A DNA stretch of 43,535 bases, from positions 1-43,535 of the forward strand of contig CANCEQ010000004.1 in the NCBI GenBank assembly GCA_947375085.1. Reading direction: 5' to 3'. A model generated the notes under the pieces. It made no database searches, was not told where the DNA came from, and saw nothing but the letters and a program-made list of their open reading frames with translations. Shown in pieces: positions 25,495 to 33,765 of the stretch. This DNA is from Flavobacteriales bacterium (GTDB lineage Bacteria > Bacteroidota > Bacteroidia > Flavobacteriales > Crocinitomicaceae). The translations under genes were made by a program, and so were the position numbers. Position 1 is the stretch's first letter. Each line of letters opens with the position of its first letter.

Positions 25495-27053
25495 AGGACG
25501 GAACACAGTACGATGCCCTGTTCCCACGATCCGAAGATAAAGTAATGACCGTTAGACGAAACGCAGATGTAAACCACACCTTAGAGTTCATTCCCAAAGT
25601 AGTTAGAGCAACAAGCTATCAGACTCAAAAGATTGCTGAAAGACTAAGAGGGAAAACACTTCGAGACACCTGTAAAAACATTTGGAATTTCGTTTACGAT
25701 CATATTACCTACGAAAAGGACGAGAGAGGAAAAGAACAAGTAAGAAGTCCTGCAAAAGTTTGGGCAGACAGAAAACAGGGTGTTGATTGCGATTGTTACA
25801 CAACTTTTATCAGCTCGATTCTCTATAATCTGGACATCCCGCACACTTACCGAATCACTAAATACGGACATGATTATTTCCAACACATTTACCCCATAGT
25901 ACCCACAGGTGATGGAAATTATATCACAATCGACTGCGTGGTGAACCAATTTGATTACGAAGAACCTTATACCGAAAAATTAGATAAAAAAATGGACTTA
26001 CAATATTTATACGGAATAGAACGGGACGATTTTTCGGGCTATTCATCTTGGGACGACGATTTAGGTGACTTAGGAGATTTAGGAGACAATGAATTTGACG
26101 ACCTAAGCGGAAAGAAAGTGAACAAAGGAAAAGTGAAAGGGATTCTTAAAAAAGTGGCTCACGTCACCAATAGAGCCAACCCTGCGACACTTCTTTTAAG
26201 AAACGGACTTTTGGCATCCATGAAACTCAATTTAATGAAAGTGGCGGGTAAATTACGTTGGGCTTACTTAACCGAAGCACAAGCCAAAGCAAAGGGAATC
26301 AGTTTGGACAAATACCAAAAACTCAGAAAGGTACTTACCAAAATGGAAGAAATCTTTTACGGAGCAGGAGGTAAAAAAGAGAATCTTAAAAAAGCCATTC
26401 TAACATCGAGAGGGAACAAAGACAAATCAGTTAACGGATTGGGAGAAATTGATTTTTCGAGTTCAAATCCAAACTTCGATGAGTTTACTCCTCTTCCTGC
26501 ATTACTTGGTCACGATGTATTCGATAGTGAAAACAGGATGGATAACGGTGAGTTGGGTGAGTTAGGAGAACCGATTACAGCCGCTTCAATTGCAGCTGCA
26601 ACTGGCGCACTTGCAACGGTGGCAAAGATTGTAAAAAATATCGGCGATGTTTTCCCAAAAGGTAACAAACTCAATGATTCAGGAAACGACGAAGGATCGA
26701 AAACAGAAACGGTAGATGTAGATACCTCTGGAAATGATACTTCCGCTCCAACTGAAAAAAGTGTAACTGCAACTGCAAGTGCTTCTACCGATACTTCAAC
26801 AGATGCGCCCACTGGTCAAGAAGGATTTTGGGACAAAAACAAAGGATGGTTAAAACCAACACTTATCGGAACAGGAATTTTGGGAGCAATTTTCATTGGA
26901 TTCAAAGTGATGAAATCTCACAATGAGACAGCCAATAAACCAACCCTAAACGGCATTGAAGATGAAAAAGAGGGGGAACTAAACGGAGTAAAACGAAGAA
27001 AGGGAACAGTAGGGAGAAGAAAGCAAAGAAAAACACCAATAGCCTTGATGTGA
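25467..27053 (+). CDS. Transglutaminase-like cysteine peptidase domain protein
   Basis: 528 residues. Residues ~35-175 form a transglutaminase/papain-like core with a visible triad: Cys in QGVDCDCYTTF (~105-111), His in YFQHIYPIV (~139) and Asp in YITIDCVVNQ (~155). The middle has acidic repeats (DDDLGDLGDLGD). The C-terminal part has a Ser/Thr/Asp-rich linker and a membrane helix (LKPTLIGTGILGAIFIGFK) followed by a basic tail with LNGI and LNGV. It may be a maturation peptidase, a peptidoglycan-active enzyme or a structural crosslinker. The start overlaps the LEA-like gene; a downstream ATG at about 25545 is the alternative. Confidence 0.7.
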   Translation: MEATTKRTVKDGTQYDALFPRSEDKVMTVRRNADVNHTLEFIPKVVRATSYQTQKIAERLRGKTLRDTCKNIWNFVYDHITYEKDERGKEQVRSPAKVWADRKQGVDCDCYTTFISSILYNLDIPHTYRITKYGHDYFQHIYPIVPTGDGNYITIDCVVNQFDYEEPYTEKLDKKMDLQYLYGIERDDFSGYSSWDDDLGDLGDLGDNEFDDLSGKKVNKGKVKGILKKVAHVTNRANPATLLLRNGLLASMKLNLMKVAGKLRWAYLTEAQAKAKGISLDKYQKLRKVLTKMEEIFYGAGGKKENLKKAILTSRGNKDKSVNGLGEIDFSSSNPNFDEFTPLPALLGHDVFDSENRMDNGELGELGEPITAASIAAATGALATVAKIVKNIGDVFPKGNKLNDSGNDEGSKTETVDVDTSGNDTSAPTEKSVTATASASTDTSTDAPTGQEGFWDKNKGWLKPTLIGTGILGAIFIGFKVMKSHNETANKPTLNGIEDEKEGELNGVKRRKGTVGRRKQRKTPIALM

Positions 27054-27098
27054 AGAAAAAGGCTGAAATAGTTTTAACAATCACAAAATCAAACAACC

Positions 27099-27740
27099 AT
27101 GAGCAATTCAAAAAATCATTACGTCAAACGGCACAAGAAAAATTCTTTGCTTGGCGCAATAACTGAGACACAAGAAACCAAAGGGGACATCAAAGGATCA
27201 CTTATCGAAACAGGAAAAGATGTCTTGATGGTGGTCTGCGGTGGAGCAATCGGATCTGTTATCGGACGAGCTTCATTTATTTCGGGGTTAGGAGTTACAA
27301 CCATCGGACATTATTCAAAAAACCGTTGGGTAACAACACTTGGAATCGGAATGATGGCTGCACCAATTATTCCCACAACTACATCTGCCATCAACGGAAC
27401 ACCTACATCGGGTCTGGACGGTGCAAAAGAAAGATTATTGGCTTTCAAGGATGATATGGCTCAAAAATTATTCTTTGACAAAATCAAAAAGCATGATTCA
27501 ACACCAGCATCGACAGGAGATTCAACAACGATGGGAGAAGTGCAATACTTCAACTATCCCGAAGATTCAATGGAGTTGTCGGCTTCCGAACTTGACATGA
27601 GAGCTTTAGATGAATTGGAAGAAAAAATCAATACGAGTGCATCCAATTATGAGGCAAAACAAATCAAAGGGATTGAATCCTCAGATGATTCACAAGTAAC
27701 CGATGGGTTCGGGGATTTGGACACAGACATCAATTATTAA
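27099..27740 (+). CDS. Membrane protein, 213 aa
   Basis: The N-terminus is basic (NHYVKRHKKNSLLGA). It is followed by two glycine-rich hydrophobic segments (VLMVVCGGAIGSVIGRA, FISGLGVTTIG; then TTLGIGMMAAPIIPTT) that can span or coat a membrane. The second half is acidic and helical. It contains SGLDGAKERL, part of a recurrent GLxG motif of this block. It lies between the peptidase-like gene and the capsid candidate, a good place for a virion membrane protein. No family recognised. Confidence 0.6.
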   Translation: MSNSKNHYVKRHKKNSLLGAITETQETKGDIKGSLIETGKDVLMVVCGGAIGSVIGRASFISGLGVTTIGHYSKNRWVTTLGIGMMAAPIIPTTTSAINGTPTSGLDGAKERLLAFKDDMAQKLFFDKIKKHDSTPASTGDSTTMGEVQYFNYPEDSMELSASELDMRALDELEEKINTSASNYEAKQIKGIESSDDSQVTDGFGDLDTDINY

Positions 27741-27782
27741 ATAGCAAACAAACACAGTAATTAACCTTTAAAGATCAAAACA

Positions 27783-28511
27783 ATGTTAGGACAAACAGAA
27801 AATTGGGAACAATACAACAATGCAGGAGCATTGCTTGGATTAGATGGAGACAACGATGAAAACATCACGGAATTATTGGGAGCATTGAAAAAAATGAATC
27901 CCATTAAAAGACAAAGAACCATCAACAAATTAACTGCCCCAACTTATCCTTCAAAGGGATCGAGAGCAGAAATGGAAAAACACTTTGCGGAACTTTCACC
28001 GAGTATCAAAGACGGAATGAAACGAGGTGATTTACGTTTAGCTGATACCTTGATCTATTCGATTAAACCTGTAACATCAAGAACAATTAAGTTGTTTGAA
28101 ACACAGGACGACAAAGAAATTGGTTTAAGAAACATCAGTAACGCTAAATTACCTAAAAACCAAGCGTTCTTGGTAAGTGGGATCGTTCTTTTGGTGGGTG
28201 TGGCTTCCGATTCAACAAAAGACAAAGTAATGGCAACTAACTTTGATTTCGTTGAATTAATTCCTGCTATTGCCAATGGTGAGTTTTCATTGAAAGCCAA
28301 CAAAAAACAAATCGTACCTGAAACTTCAAATAGTGTTTTTAAAACCAAAAACCTACATTCTGTACAAGCAGGATATTTCAAATTGGCTAACCCAAGACTG
28401 ATTCTTGACGATATTTTGATCGAACTGACAGTCGAGTTAGGGACTATGGAAGGCATTGCACCCAATACGCATATATGGGTAGGTCTTCACGGAACTATAA
28501 CCACTCCTTAA
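27783..28511 (+). CDS. Putative major structural (jelly-roll capsid candidate) protein
   Basis: 242 residues. The first ~85 are helical and basic (LGALKKMNPIKRQRTINKL). Residues ~86-242 are dense in predicted beta strands: LADTLIYSIKP, TIKLFETQ, AFLVSGIVLLVGVA, EFSLKANKKQIVPE, GYFKLANPRLILDD, ILIELTVELGTM and NTHIWVGLHGTIT, which fits an eight-strand sandwich. It has no signal peptide or membrane helix. The gene has a 42-base leader and is followed by the strongest terminator in the block, as expected for an abundant virion protein. The assignment is inferred from fold pattern and context, not from a recognised family. Confidence 0.45.
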   Translation: MLGQTENWEQYNNAGALLGLDGDNDENITELLGALKKMNPIKRQRTINKLTAPTYPSKGSRAEMEKHFAELSPSIKDGMKRGDLRLADTLIYSIKPVTSRTIKLFETQDDKEIGLRNISNAKLPKNQAFLVSGIVLLVGVASDSTKDKVMATNFDFVELIPAIANGEFSLKANKKQIVPETSNSVFKTKNLHSVQAGYFKLANPRLILDDILIELTVELGTMEGIAPNTHIWVGLHGTITTP

Positions 28512-28529
28512 TCCTTAATCTGACCCTAT

Positions 28530-28561
28530 GCAGGGGTTTTTAAAACCCCTGCATTTTTTTT
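28530..28561 (+). terminator. Strong terminator after the capsid candidate
   Basis: Perfect inverted repeat GCAGGGGTTTT / AAAACCCCTGC with a minimal loop, then eight Ts. It ends block A (24057-28511) and would keep the capsid candidate's transcript separate from block B. Confidence 0.9.
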
Positions 28562-28586
28562 AATCAAATCTTAAAAATCGGAAATT

Positions 28587-28979
28587 ATGTTAAAGTTAGT
28601 CATCAAAAGATACGATCTTAAAATAGCTGAAAGAACAACTCAAGTATCGGCACTTTTTGAATTGGATAAAGACATTAAACAGGTTTTGGGAATACTTGCA
28701 ACATCAGATAGAGAAGACTTGTTGTATTACCGCGGAACTCAAAAAATTGAAATCGACAAAGTAGAATACTTTCCTGAAAACTTTGAAAGTAAACTCTTAA
28801 TGAGCGGAATTAATATCTCACCAAAAAGAAGGTACTATGAACTTGATAATGCACCGGCAGGAAGCGGAAGAATAAACGTATTGTACCGTGACAATGATAG
28901 CGTTTTATCTCAGTTTGCACCCTATCGAGTTTCGTTTTATTTCTTATGTCATGTAAATACGAATGAAAATGCAGGTTGA
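28587..28979 (+). CDS. Beta-rich hypothetical protein, 130 aa
   Basis: First gene of block B. Mostly predicted strands (LKLVIKRYDLKI, TQVSALFELD, KIEIDKVEYFP, GRINVLYRDN, YRVSFYFLCHVN), with no signal peptide or membrane segment. The closing strand and the small size recall single jelly-roll minor capsid proteins, but I do not recognise a family. It overlaps the next gene by 17 bases. Confidence 0.55.
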   Translation: MLKLVIKRYDLKIAERTTQVSALFELDKDIKQVLGILATSDREDLLYYRGTQKIEIDKVEYFPENFESKLLMSGINISPKRRYYELDNAPAGSGRINVLYRDNDSVLSQFAPYRVSFYFLCHVNTNENAG

Positions 28980-29463
28980 AATATTCACCCTTAAAGTCAG
29001 CCGAAAAGGACAAAAAAATCATTTTCAGATTAAAATTCCTCAAAACGGTAGAGACTTGGTAGGTATAGGAGTTACGGGTTTGATTCCTTATGGTGAGATG
29101 AGAAAATATCCCTTTAATGCTTACAATGAAAAATTTCAAAAATACATCGGAGTTGTTGAACTCTTCAAGCAAAGATATTTACTGGGAGAGTTGAAAGTGC
29201 AAAGTTTTGATGATCCCAAAAACTGTTTTTATGCCGAAGTATTTTTTGAAGACAATGGATTACACGTTTTTGATTTTGCAAACATTGACAGGTGGGCGAC
29301 ATCATACACGCACAACAACCATCGGATTTTTCACCCTTTGGATATAAAAAACGAAAGTACGATTCTCAATTGCTTTTTCATCGAAAGACTCCATGAAACA
29401 ACCAATCAAGAATTACAATTTGAAATCAAAATCTACCTGTATTACAAGTGTAAACAAGACTAA
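28963..29463 (+). CDS. Beta-rich hypothetical protein, 166 aa (minor capsid candidate)
   Basis: Strand-rich throughout: KMQVEIFTLKVSRKGQKN, HFQIKIPQ, LVGIGVTGLIP, CFYAEVFFED, ILNCFFIERLHE and LQFEIKIYLYYKC. It is soluble, without a signal peptide. The start may be at the second ATG (28969, MQVEIF). It lies between two other small beta-rich proteins and just after the capsid candidate, suggesting a set of virion shell or vertex proteins. The function is inferred from context. Confidence 0.55.
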   Translation: MKMQVEIFTLKVSRKGQKNHFQIKIPQNGRDLVGIGVTGLIPYGEMRKYPFNAYNEKFQKYIGVVELFKQRYLLGELKVQSFDDPKNCFYAEVFFEDNGLHVFDFANIDRWATSYTHNNHRIFHPLDIKNESTILNCFFIERLHETTNQELQFEIKIYLYYKCKQD

Positions 29464-29475
29464 AACAACATTGAA

Positions 29476-29796
29476 ATGGACACCGTATTTGCTTTACGAT
29501 TTATAGCTTCAAAAATGAGAGACATGGGATATAAACAAGATGAGTATATCATACTTTATAGACACTTGGTTCTTGCTCCATCCGAAATAAGAATAATTGA
29601 GGCTTTCAATCAATTTTATTATCTCATCGAGCCTCATGAAAGTATTGCCATAAATTCCGATTGGGGTATCTACGATTTGCTAGATGATAAACTAACAGAG
29701 CAGATATACGAACATCAGGGAATCATCACCCTAACCAACCATTCAACACAAGTAATTCAAGTAAAATTCATTCAGGTTATCGCTAAAAACAAATAG
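29476..29796 (+). CDS. Beta-rich hypothetical protein, 106 aa
   Basis: A short helical start (FALRFIASKMRDMGYK) is followed by strands YIILYRHLVL, RIIEAFNQFYYLIEP, GIITLTNHSTQVIQ and VKFIQVIAKN. Compact, soluble, no known motif. It is the third of three consecutive small beta-rich genes. Function unknown; a minor capsid or assembly role is possible. Confidence 0.5.
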   Translation: MDTVFALRFIASKMRDMGYKQDEYIILYRHLVLAPSEIRIIEAFNQFYYLIEPHESIAINSDWGIYDLLDDKLTEQIYEHQGIITLTNHSTQVIQVKFIQVIAKNK

Positions 29797-29798
29797 TT

Positions 29799-30629
29799 AT
29801 GGGAAGTTCTAAATCAATATATGACCCTGTAAAAGTTGGAAAAATCAAACATCTTTTGTTAAACTTTCAGCAAAAAGGATCTCCACGTAGTTTTGAGGTT
29901 TATGTAGATGAAATGAAAGTGGTTGATCGCTCGGATAACCCCGAAGATTTTGATACCTATCAAGATTTTATGGATGAAGACACCAAATACATTCGTTTCA
30001 TCATCTATTGCAATCCGAACTCTCCTAGAAACGAGCAGTATTACTTTGAAATGAATCCTTCTAGTTCAAAATCGTTTTCAAATGAACTTTCAGGTTTTGA
30101 ATTGGACACAAAGATTGATGAAAAACTTTTAACTGAAAGGCATAAGTGGGAAACTGAACAACGTCAAAAGGAACAGGCAAAGGAAATTGAGGAGTTAAAA
30201 GCAAAACTTACCGATGCCGAGCAGTACATCGAAACGCTTGAAAATTCGGTTGAAGATTTAAAAACAAATGGTACGAAAGCCAAAGCAGGGTGGGGAGAGA
30301 TTGCATCGGTGGCACTAGAGGGAATCATTAGACGAAATCCGCAATTACTCACAGCAATACCCGGAGGGGAAGCCTTAGCAGGAATACTTTCAGAATCAAA
30401 TCCACCACAAAAAGCAATCGAAGAAACACCAAAGAGCGAAGTTAGTTTTCAGCCTAAAACGGAAAGTACTCCGACAAATGCAGAGGATTCAGAAAGGCTC
30501 TATGTTGTCAAAATGATTCAAGAGAATTTCGATCCTCTTCAACTTACAAAAGTGTGGGAAATCTTAAAAGAACTCTCCGAAAATCCCGACAGTATTCAAC
30601 CCGTACTGGAATTATTACAAACCTCTTAA
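29799..30629 (+). CDS. Coiled-coil protein, 276 aa
   Basis: The N-terminal ~100 residues are beta-rich (IKHLLLNFQQKG, SFEVYVDEMKVV, KYIRFIIYCN). Residues ~115-160 form a clear coiled coil (ERHKWETEQRQKEQAKEIEE and onward LKAKLTDAEQYIETLENSV). A glycine-containing hydrophobic stretch (LLTAIPGGEALAGIL) and an acidic helical end follow. It starts three bases after the previous gene. The architecture suits a spike, scaffold or anchoring protein, but no family is recognised. Confidence 0.55.
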   Translation: MGSSKSIYDPVKVGKIKHLLLNFQQKGSPRSFEVYVDEMKVVDRSDNPEDFDTYQDFMDEDTKYIRFIIYCNPNSPRNEQYYFEMNPSSSKSFSNELSGFELDTKIDEKLLTERHKWETEQRQKEQAKEIEELKAKLTDAEQYIETLENSVEDLKTNGTKAKAGWGEIASVALEGIIRRNPQLLTAIPGGEALAGILSESNPPQKAIEETPKSEVSFQPKTESTPTNAEDSERLYVVKMIQENFDPLQLTKVWEILKELSENPDSIQPVLELLQTS

Positions 30630-30640
30630 AACTAAGCATT

Positions 30641-30823
30641 ATGGACAAGTACAAATTTGAAATTTCGATTGAGGCGCAAACACAAAAAGATGCCTTTGAT
30701 AAAATGACTGCCATTAGCACCCTAGCCTCGCATTTGAGTATAAAAGAACTCTCCAAGATGGCGCAGATTATCAAGACCGATCCTGTAAAGACGGCATTGG
30801 CAAAGAAATATCTAGGATTATAA
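30641..30823 (+). CDS. Small helical protein, 60 aa
   Basis: It starts at ATG 30641 (MDKYKFEISIEAQTQKDAF). One strand is followed by amphipathic helices (LASHLSIKELSKMAQIIK, TDPVKTALAKKYLGL). It fits exactly between its neighbours (11 bases after one gene, 3 bases before the next), which supports a real gene. Function unknown. Confidence 0.6.
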   Translation: MDKYKFEISIEAQTQKDAFDKMTAISTLASHLSIKELSKMAQIIKTDPVKTALAKKYLGL

Positions 30824-30826
30824 GTC

Positions 30827-31498
30827 ATGAACTCGAAAGCAGATGAACTCAGCTACAAACAAATCTTTTTCTATACCGTTGGAGGCATTTCAATTGTATC
30901 GGGTGCGATATGGTTGATTTCAAAAAGCGTAAAACGGATGAACTCTACAAAGGAACATAACAACTCTTTTGAAGATGGACAGTCAGCCACTTACGCAAAA
31001 CAAATCAAAATGGCATTTGAAAACGATGGATGGTTTGGAACAAATACGGACGAACTAAGACGAATTTTCAGAGAGATTCCCTCCAAAGAGGTGTTTTCAA
31101 AAACAGCCACTTCGTACAAAAAGATGTACTACCGAAATATCTACAAGGATTTGCAGGATGAACTTCAAAGTTCCGAGTACAATGAGATGATGGCGATAAT
31201 AGCTGGAAAACCGCAATCAGGAACGAAGAAACTCCCACCCGCACAAACACAATATGAATCGTGGGCGAAACGACTTCATTCAGCCTTCAACAAAACATAC
31301 GGTTTTGTTCCCGGAACGGATGAACCTGCAATAAAGGCAGTTTTTACTGAAATCCCTACAAAAACTGACTTCTATCGGGTTCGGTTGGCATATAAAAAAC
31401 TATTCGGTTCGGACTTGTACGCTGATTTGAATGGAGAACTTGAAATGTGGGAGTACAATGATTACATGAAGATAATTAGCTCAAAACCTAAGAAATAA
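30827..31498 (+). CDS. Membrane protein with two annexin-like repeats
   Basis: 223 residues. An N-terminal membrane helix (FFYTVGGISIVSGAIWLIS) is followed by two tandem repeats of ~75 residues that align with each other: AFENDGWFGTNTDELRRIF ... IYKDLQDELQSSEYNEMMAI and AFNKTYGFVPGTDEPAIKAV ... LYADLNGELEMWEYNDYMKI. The pattern G-T-[ND]-x-x-x-[IL]...F..IP...Y......DL..EL resembles annexin repeats, which bind membranes. Its last base overlaps the next start. The similarity to annexins is a pattern judgement only. Confidence 0.6.
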   Translation: MNSKADELSYKQIFFYTVGGISIVSGAIWLISKSVKRMNSTKEHNNSFEDGQSATYAKQIKMAFENDGWFGTNTDELRRIFREIPSKEVFSKTATSYKKMYYRNIYKDLQDELQSSEYNEMMAIIAGKPQSGTKKLPPAQTQYESWAKRLHSAFNKTYGFVPGTDEPAIKAVFTEIPTKTDFYRVRLAYKKLFGSDLYADLNGELEMWEYNDYMKIISSKPKK

Positions 31499-32427
31499 TG
31501 GAAACTTCAAAAAAGAAAAAAATCATTTTGTTTGGCGTAGGAATTACCGCCTTGGGAGTGTTGGGTTATCTTGGTTGGCAACGTTTTTACAAAGACAAAT
31601 CAAGTGCATCTAGCGACGAGGATAACAGTAGCGACAATTCTAGTAGTAGTCTTTTACCCTCTTTTGATTCACTTACCCCAGTAAATCAATCCTCTGCTAC
31701 AAAACCTCAATCGCATCCCAAACCAAAGCCGAAACCAACCCCTGAAAAGCCGAAAGCCAATGATAATTTTCCTTTGGCACTAGGTAGTAAAGGAAATAAG
31801 GTTACAGCACTACAAAAGGCTTTAATTGGGAAATATACCGCTAAAATTCTTCCAAAGTTCGGAGCAGATGGAATGTTCGGAAAGGAATTAGAAGATGCTT
31901 TGATCTCAAAAGGACTTCCCAAAGTGGTAGATGAAAATCTCTACAATGTACTTGTAAAAGCAAGGACTTTTGATGCTAGAAACATCGCTCAAAATCTGCA
32001 CAATTACATTTTCAACAGAAAGTTAGAACCAGTATTAACCAACCTTAAAAAGATGAGAAATACAGACGATTACAATGCGGTAAACGACAATTTCATGCAA
32101 ATGATTTTTGAGGGTGCTAGAAACACCTTGGTTACTGCCTTGATGAAAAAGTTTACGGGAGGTAACAAGCAAAAAATACAATTGCAATTACTTCGTATGG
32201 GACTCAAATTCGATGGTGAAAAATGGTCGCTTTCAGGAGTTGAAACCCCGAAAAAAATCGTTACAGTTGAACCTTCACAAATTTGGAAAGATGCCAAAAC
32301 CTATCTAGTTGTTCCTGCTAACATCTTTTTAGGATATGAAATTGCAAACCGAAACGGGTTTACCCTTTTTGAATCACCACACAACCAAAAATTCTTAATT
32401 AAAAACACATCAATTAAATACATATAG
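31498..32427 (+). CDS. Membrane-anchored peptidoglycan-binding-domain protein
   Basis: 309 residues. N-terminal membrane anchor (IILFGVGITALGVLGYLGW), a Ser/Asp then Pro/Lys-rich linker (~35-90), and a peptidoglycan-binding-1-like domain (LGSKGNKVTALQKALIGKY ... FGADGMFGKELEDAL, ~95-150). A helical domain follows that resembles another annexin-like module (IAQNLHNYIFNRKLEPVLTN ... LVTALMKKF), with a C-terminal strand-rich end. It joins the inner membrane to the cell wall and is directly followed by a wall-degrading amidase, so a role in lysis or virion entry is likely. Confidence 0.65.
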   Translation: METSKKKKIILFGVGITALGVLGYLGWQRFYKDKSSASSDEDNSSDNSSSSLLPSFDSLTPVNQSSATKPQSHPKPKPKPTPEKPKANDNFPLALGSKGNKVTALQKALIGKYTAKILPKFGADGMFGKELEDALISKGLPKVVDENLYNVLVKARTFDARNIAQNLHNYIFNRKLEPVLTNLKKMRNTDDYNAVNDNFMQMIFEGARNTLVTALMKKFTGGNKQKIQLQLLRMGLKFDGEKWSLSGVETPKKIVTVEPSQIWKDAKTYLVVPANIFLGYEIANRNGFTLFESPHNQKFLIKNTSIKYI

Positions 32428-32429
32428 CC

Positions 32430-32873
32430 ATGAAAAGAGAAATCAATTACATTGTGGTACATTGCACGGCAACACAACCCACAGCAAAAATCGAAGACAT
32501 CAAACGTTATTGGAAAGAGGTACTTGGATGGAAAAACCCAGGTTATCACTACATCATCAAAGCCAATGGTGACATCGTTAAATTACTTTCGGAAGACATC
32601 CCCTCTAACGGAGTTGCAGGACACAACCACAACAGCGTTCACTTATCCTATATTGGAGGTGTAGACAAGGCAAACAAACCCCTTGATACTCGAACTTTAG
32701 CACAAGAAGCTGCAATGTTTGATTTGATCGTTGAACTATCGGAACGCTATCCAAAAGCAACCATTCAAGGACATCGTGACTTTCAAGGTGTAAAAAAAGC
32801 TTGTCCTTCTTTTGACGTAAAAGAATGGCTCAGAAACTTTACACCGCATTTAAAATTCAATTTAGCGGCTTAA
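32430..32873 (+). CDS. N-acetylmuramoyl-L-alanine amidase (phage-lysozyme type)
   Basis: A 147-residue zinc amidase of the Amidase_2/PGRP family that cuts the bond between muramic acid and the stem peptide. The size is like T7 lysozyme. Zinc ligands are visible: His11 in VVHCTAT, His in QGHRDFQG (~115) and Cys in KKACPSFD (~125). Also conserved are GYHYIIKANGDI and GHNHNSVHLSYIGG. No signal peptide, so export needs a holin or the virion. It is the first gene of a lysis-like cassette and the clearest phage-type enzyme of the block. Confidence 0.93.
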   Translation: MKREINYIVVHCTATQPTAKIEDIKRYWKEVLGWKNPGYHYIIKANGDIVKLLSEDIPSNGVAGHNHNSVHLSYIGGVDKANKPLDTRTLAQEAAMFDLIVELSERYPKATIQGHRDFQGVKKACPSFDVKEWLRNFTPHLKFNLAA

Positions 32874-32878
32874 CGACC

Positions 32879-33556
32879 ATGCTTTCCAAAATGAAGTCCC
32901 TTTTTATCAAAAAGGAGTACAAACTAAATACCAGACCTTATGAATTAAATATTGTTGGTATGCGTTCGCCCGAAACAATACCCAATCGTTTTGATGATGA
33001 AATTCATGTCTTCTACAAAACAGGAGTGTTAAATTGGGAATACCACATTTTTAAAGCGACAACAGACCCCGGCACGTATTGGCTGAAAAATCCGATGGAT
33101 CCCCAAGGAACAGCCATACTTGCCGAAGGTCAATACAAAAACGCTTATAAATTGGGACTTCATAGAGGGAAATACCTAGCATTGGTTCAGATCGGTAGGG
33201 TTTCAGTTATCAGGGATTTCAACCGAAACAATTCATTGGATTTTTTCAGCGGAAGAATGGTAAATGGGTACTATGGGATCAATATTCACAGAGCATCCAT
33301 AAGAGGGACAACGAAATACGTTGACAAGTATTCGGCAGGGTGTCAGGTGTTTGCAAATATTTCGGATTTCGATAAATTTCTTGAAATGTGTAAAAAGCAC
33401 AGGGAACTTTACGGAAACAGATTTAACTACACCTTGCTTGATTACCGAATGGTTGAAAGAAGAAACCTTCAAACCATTGCTTTAACAACTGGAGTACTCG
33501 GAATTGGGACAATAGGGGTCACGTATTATTATCATCGAAATTCTAAACGAAAATGA
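32879..33556 (+). CDS. L,D-transpeptidase/YkuD-like protein
   Basis: About 225 residues from ATG 32879 (MLSKMKSLFIKK), five bases after the amidase stop; an in-frame upstream ATG at 32825 would overlap the amidase. The catalytic region shows GINIHRASIRG followed fifteen residues later by YSAGCQVF, the His...Ser-x-Gly-Cys arrangement of YkuD-type L,D-transpeptidases. A C-terminal membrane helix (TIALTTGVLGIGTIGVTYYY) anchors it. It probably acts on peptidoglycan stem peptides in lysis or entry. Its stop overlaps the next start. Confidence 0.7.
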   Translation: MLSKMKSLFIKKEYKLNTRPYELNIVGMRSPETIPNRFDDEIHVFYKTGVLNWEYHIFKATTDPGTYWLKNPMDPQGTAILAEGQYKNAYKLGLHRGKYLALVQIGRVSVIRDFNRNNSLDFFSGRMVNGYYGINIHRASIRGTTKYVDKYSAGCQVFANISDFDKFLEMCKKHRELYGNRFNYTLLDYRMVERRNLQTIALTTGVLGIGTIGVTYYYHRNSKRK

Positions 33557-33753
33557 ACAGATTACTAAATATCCTAAAATCAAATGGTAAGTATAGCTTT
33601 CGGCGAATCTTAATTGTAGTAGTTCTTTTTATGATCGTTGTGAGTTGGACTGCTCAACTTTTTTTCTCTAAAAGCATTCCCGAATCCATTTTTAACACGC
33701 TTATCGAATTACTCAAATTCTTTTTTAACACGGGGGATAATCCCAACTTTTAA
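33553..33753 (+). CDS. Holin-like small membrane protein
   Basis: 66 residues with a basic N-terminus, one strong membrane helix (ILIVVVLFMIVVSWTAQLFF) and a weaker hydrophobic stretch (LIELLKFFF). It overlaps the preceding wall-enzyme gene (ATGA) and is followed by another small membrane protein. Size and position fit a holin, but single-helix proteins of other function cannot be excluded. Confidence 0.5.
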   Translation: MNRLLNILKSNGKYSFRRILIVVVLFMIVVSWTAQLFFSKSIPESIFNTLIELLKFFFNTGDNPNF

Positions 33754-33765
33754 AACCAATTTATT

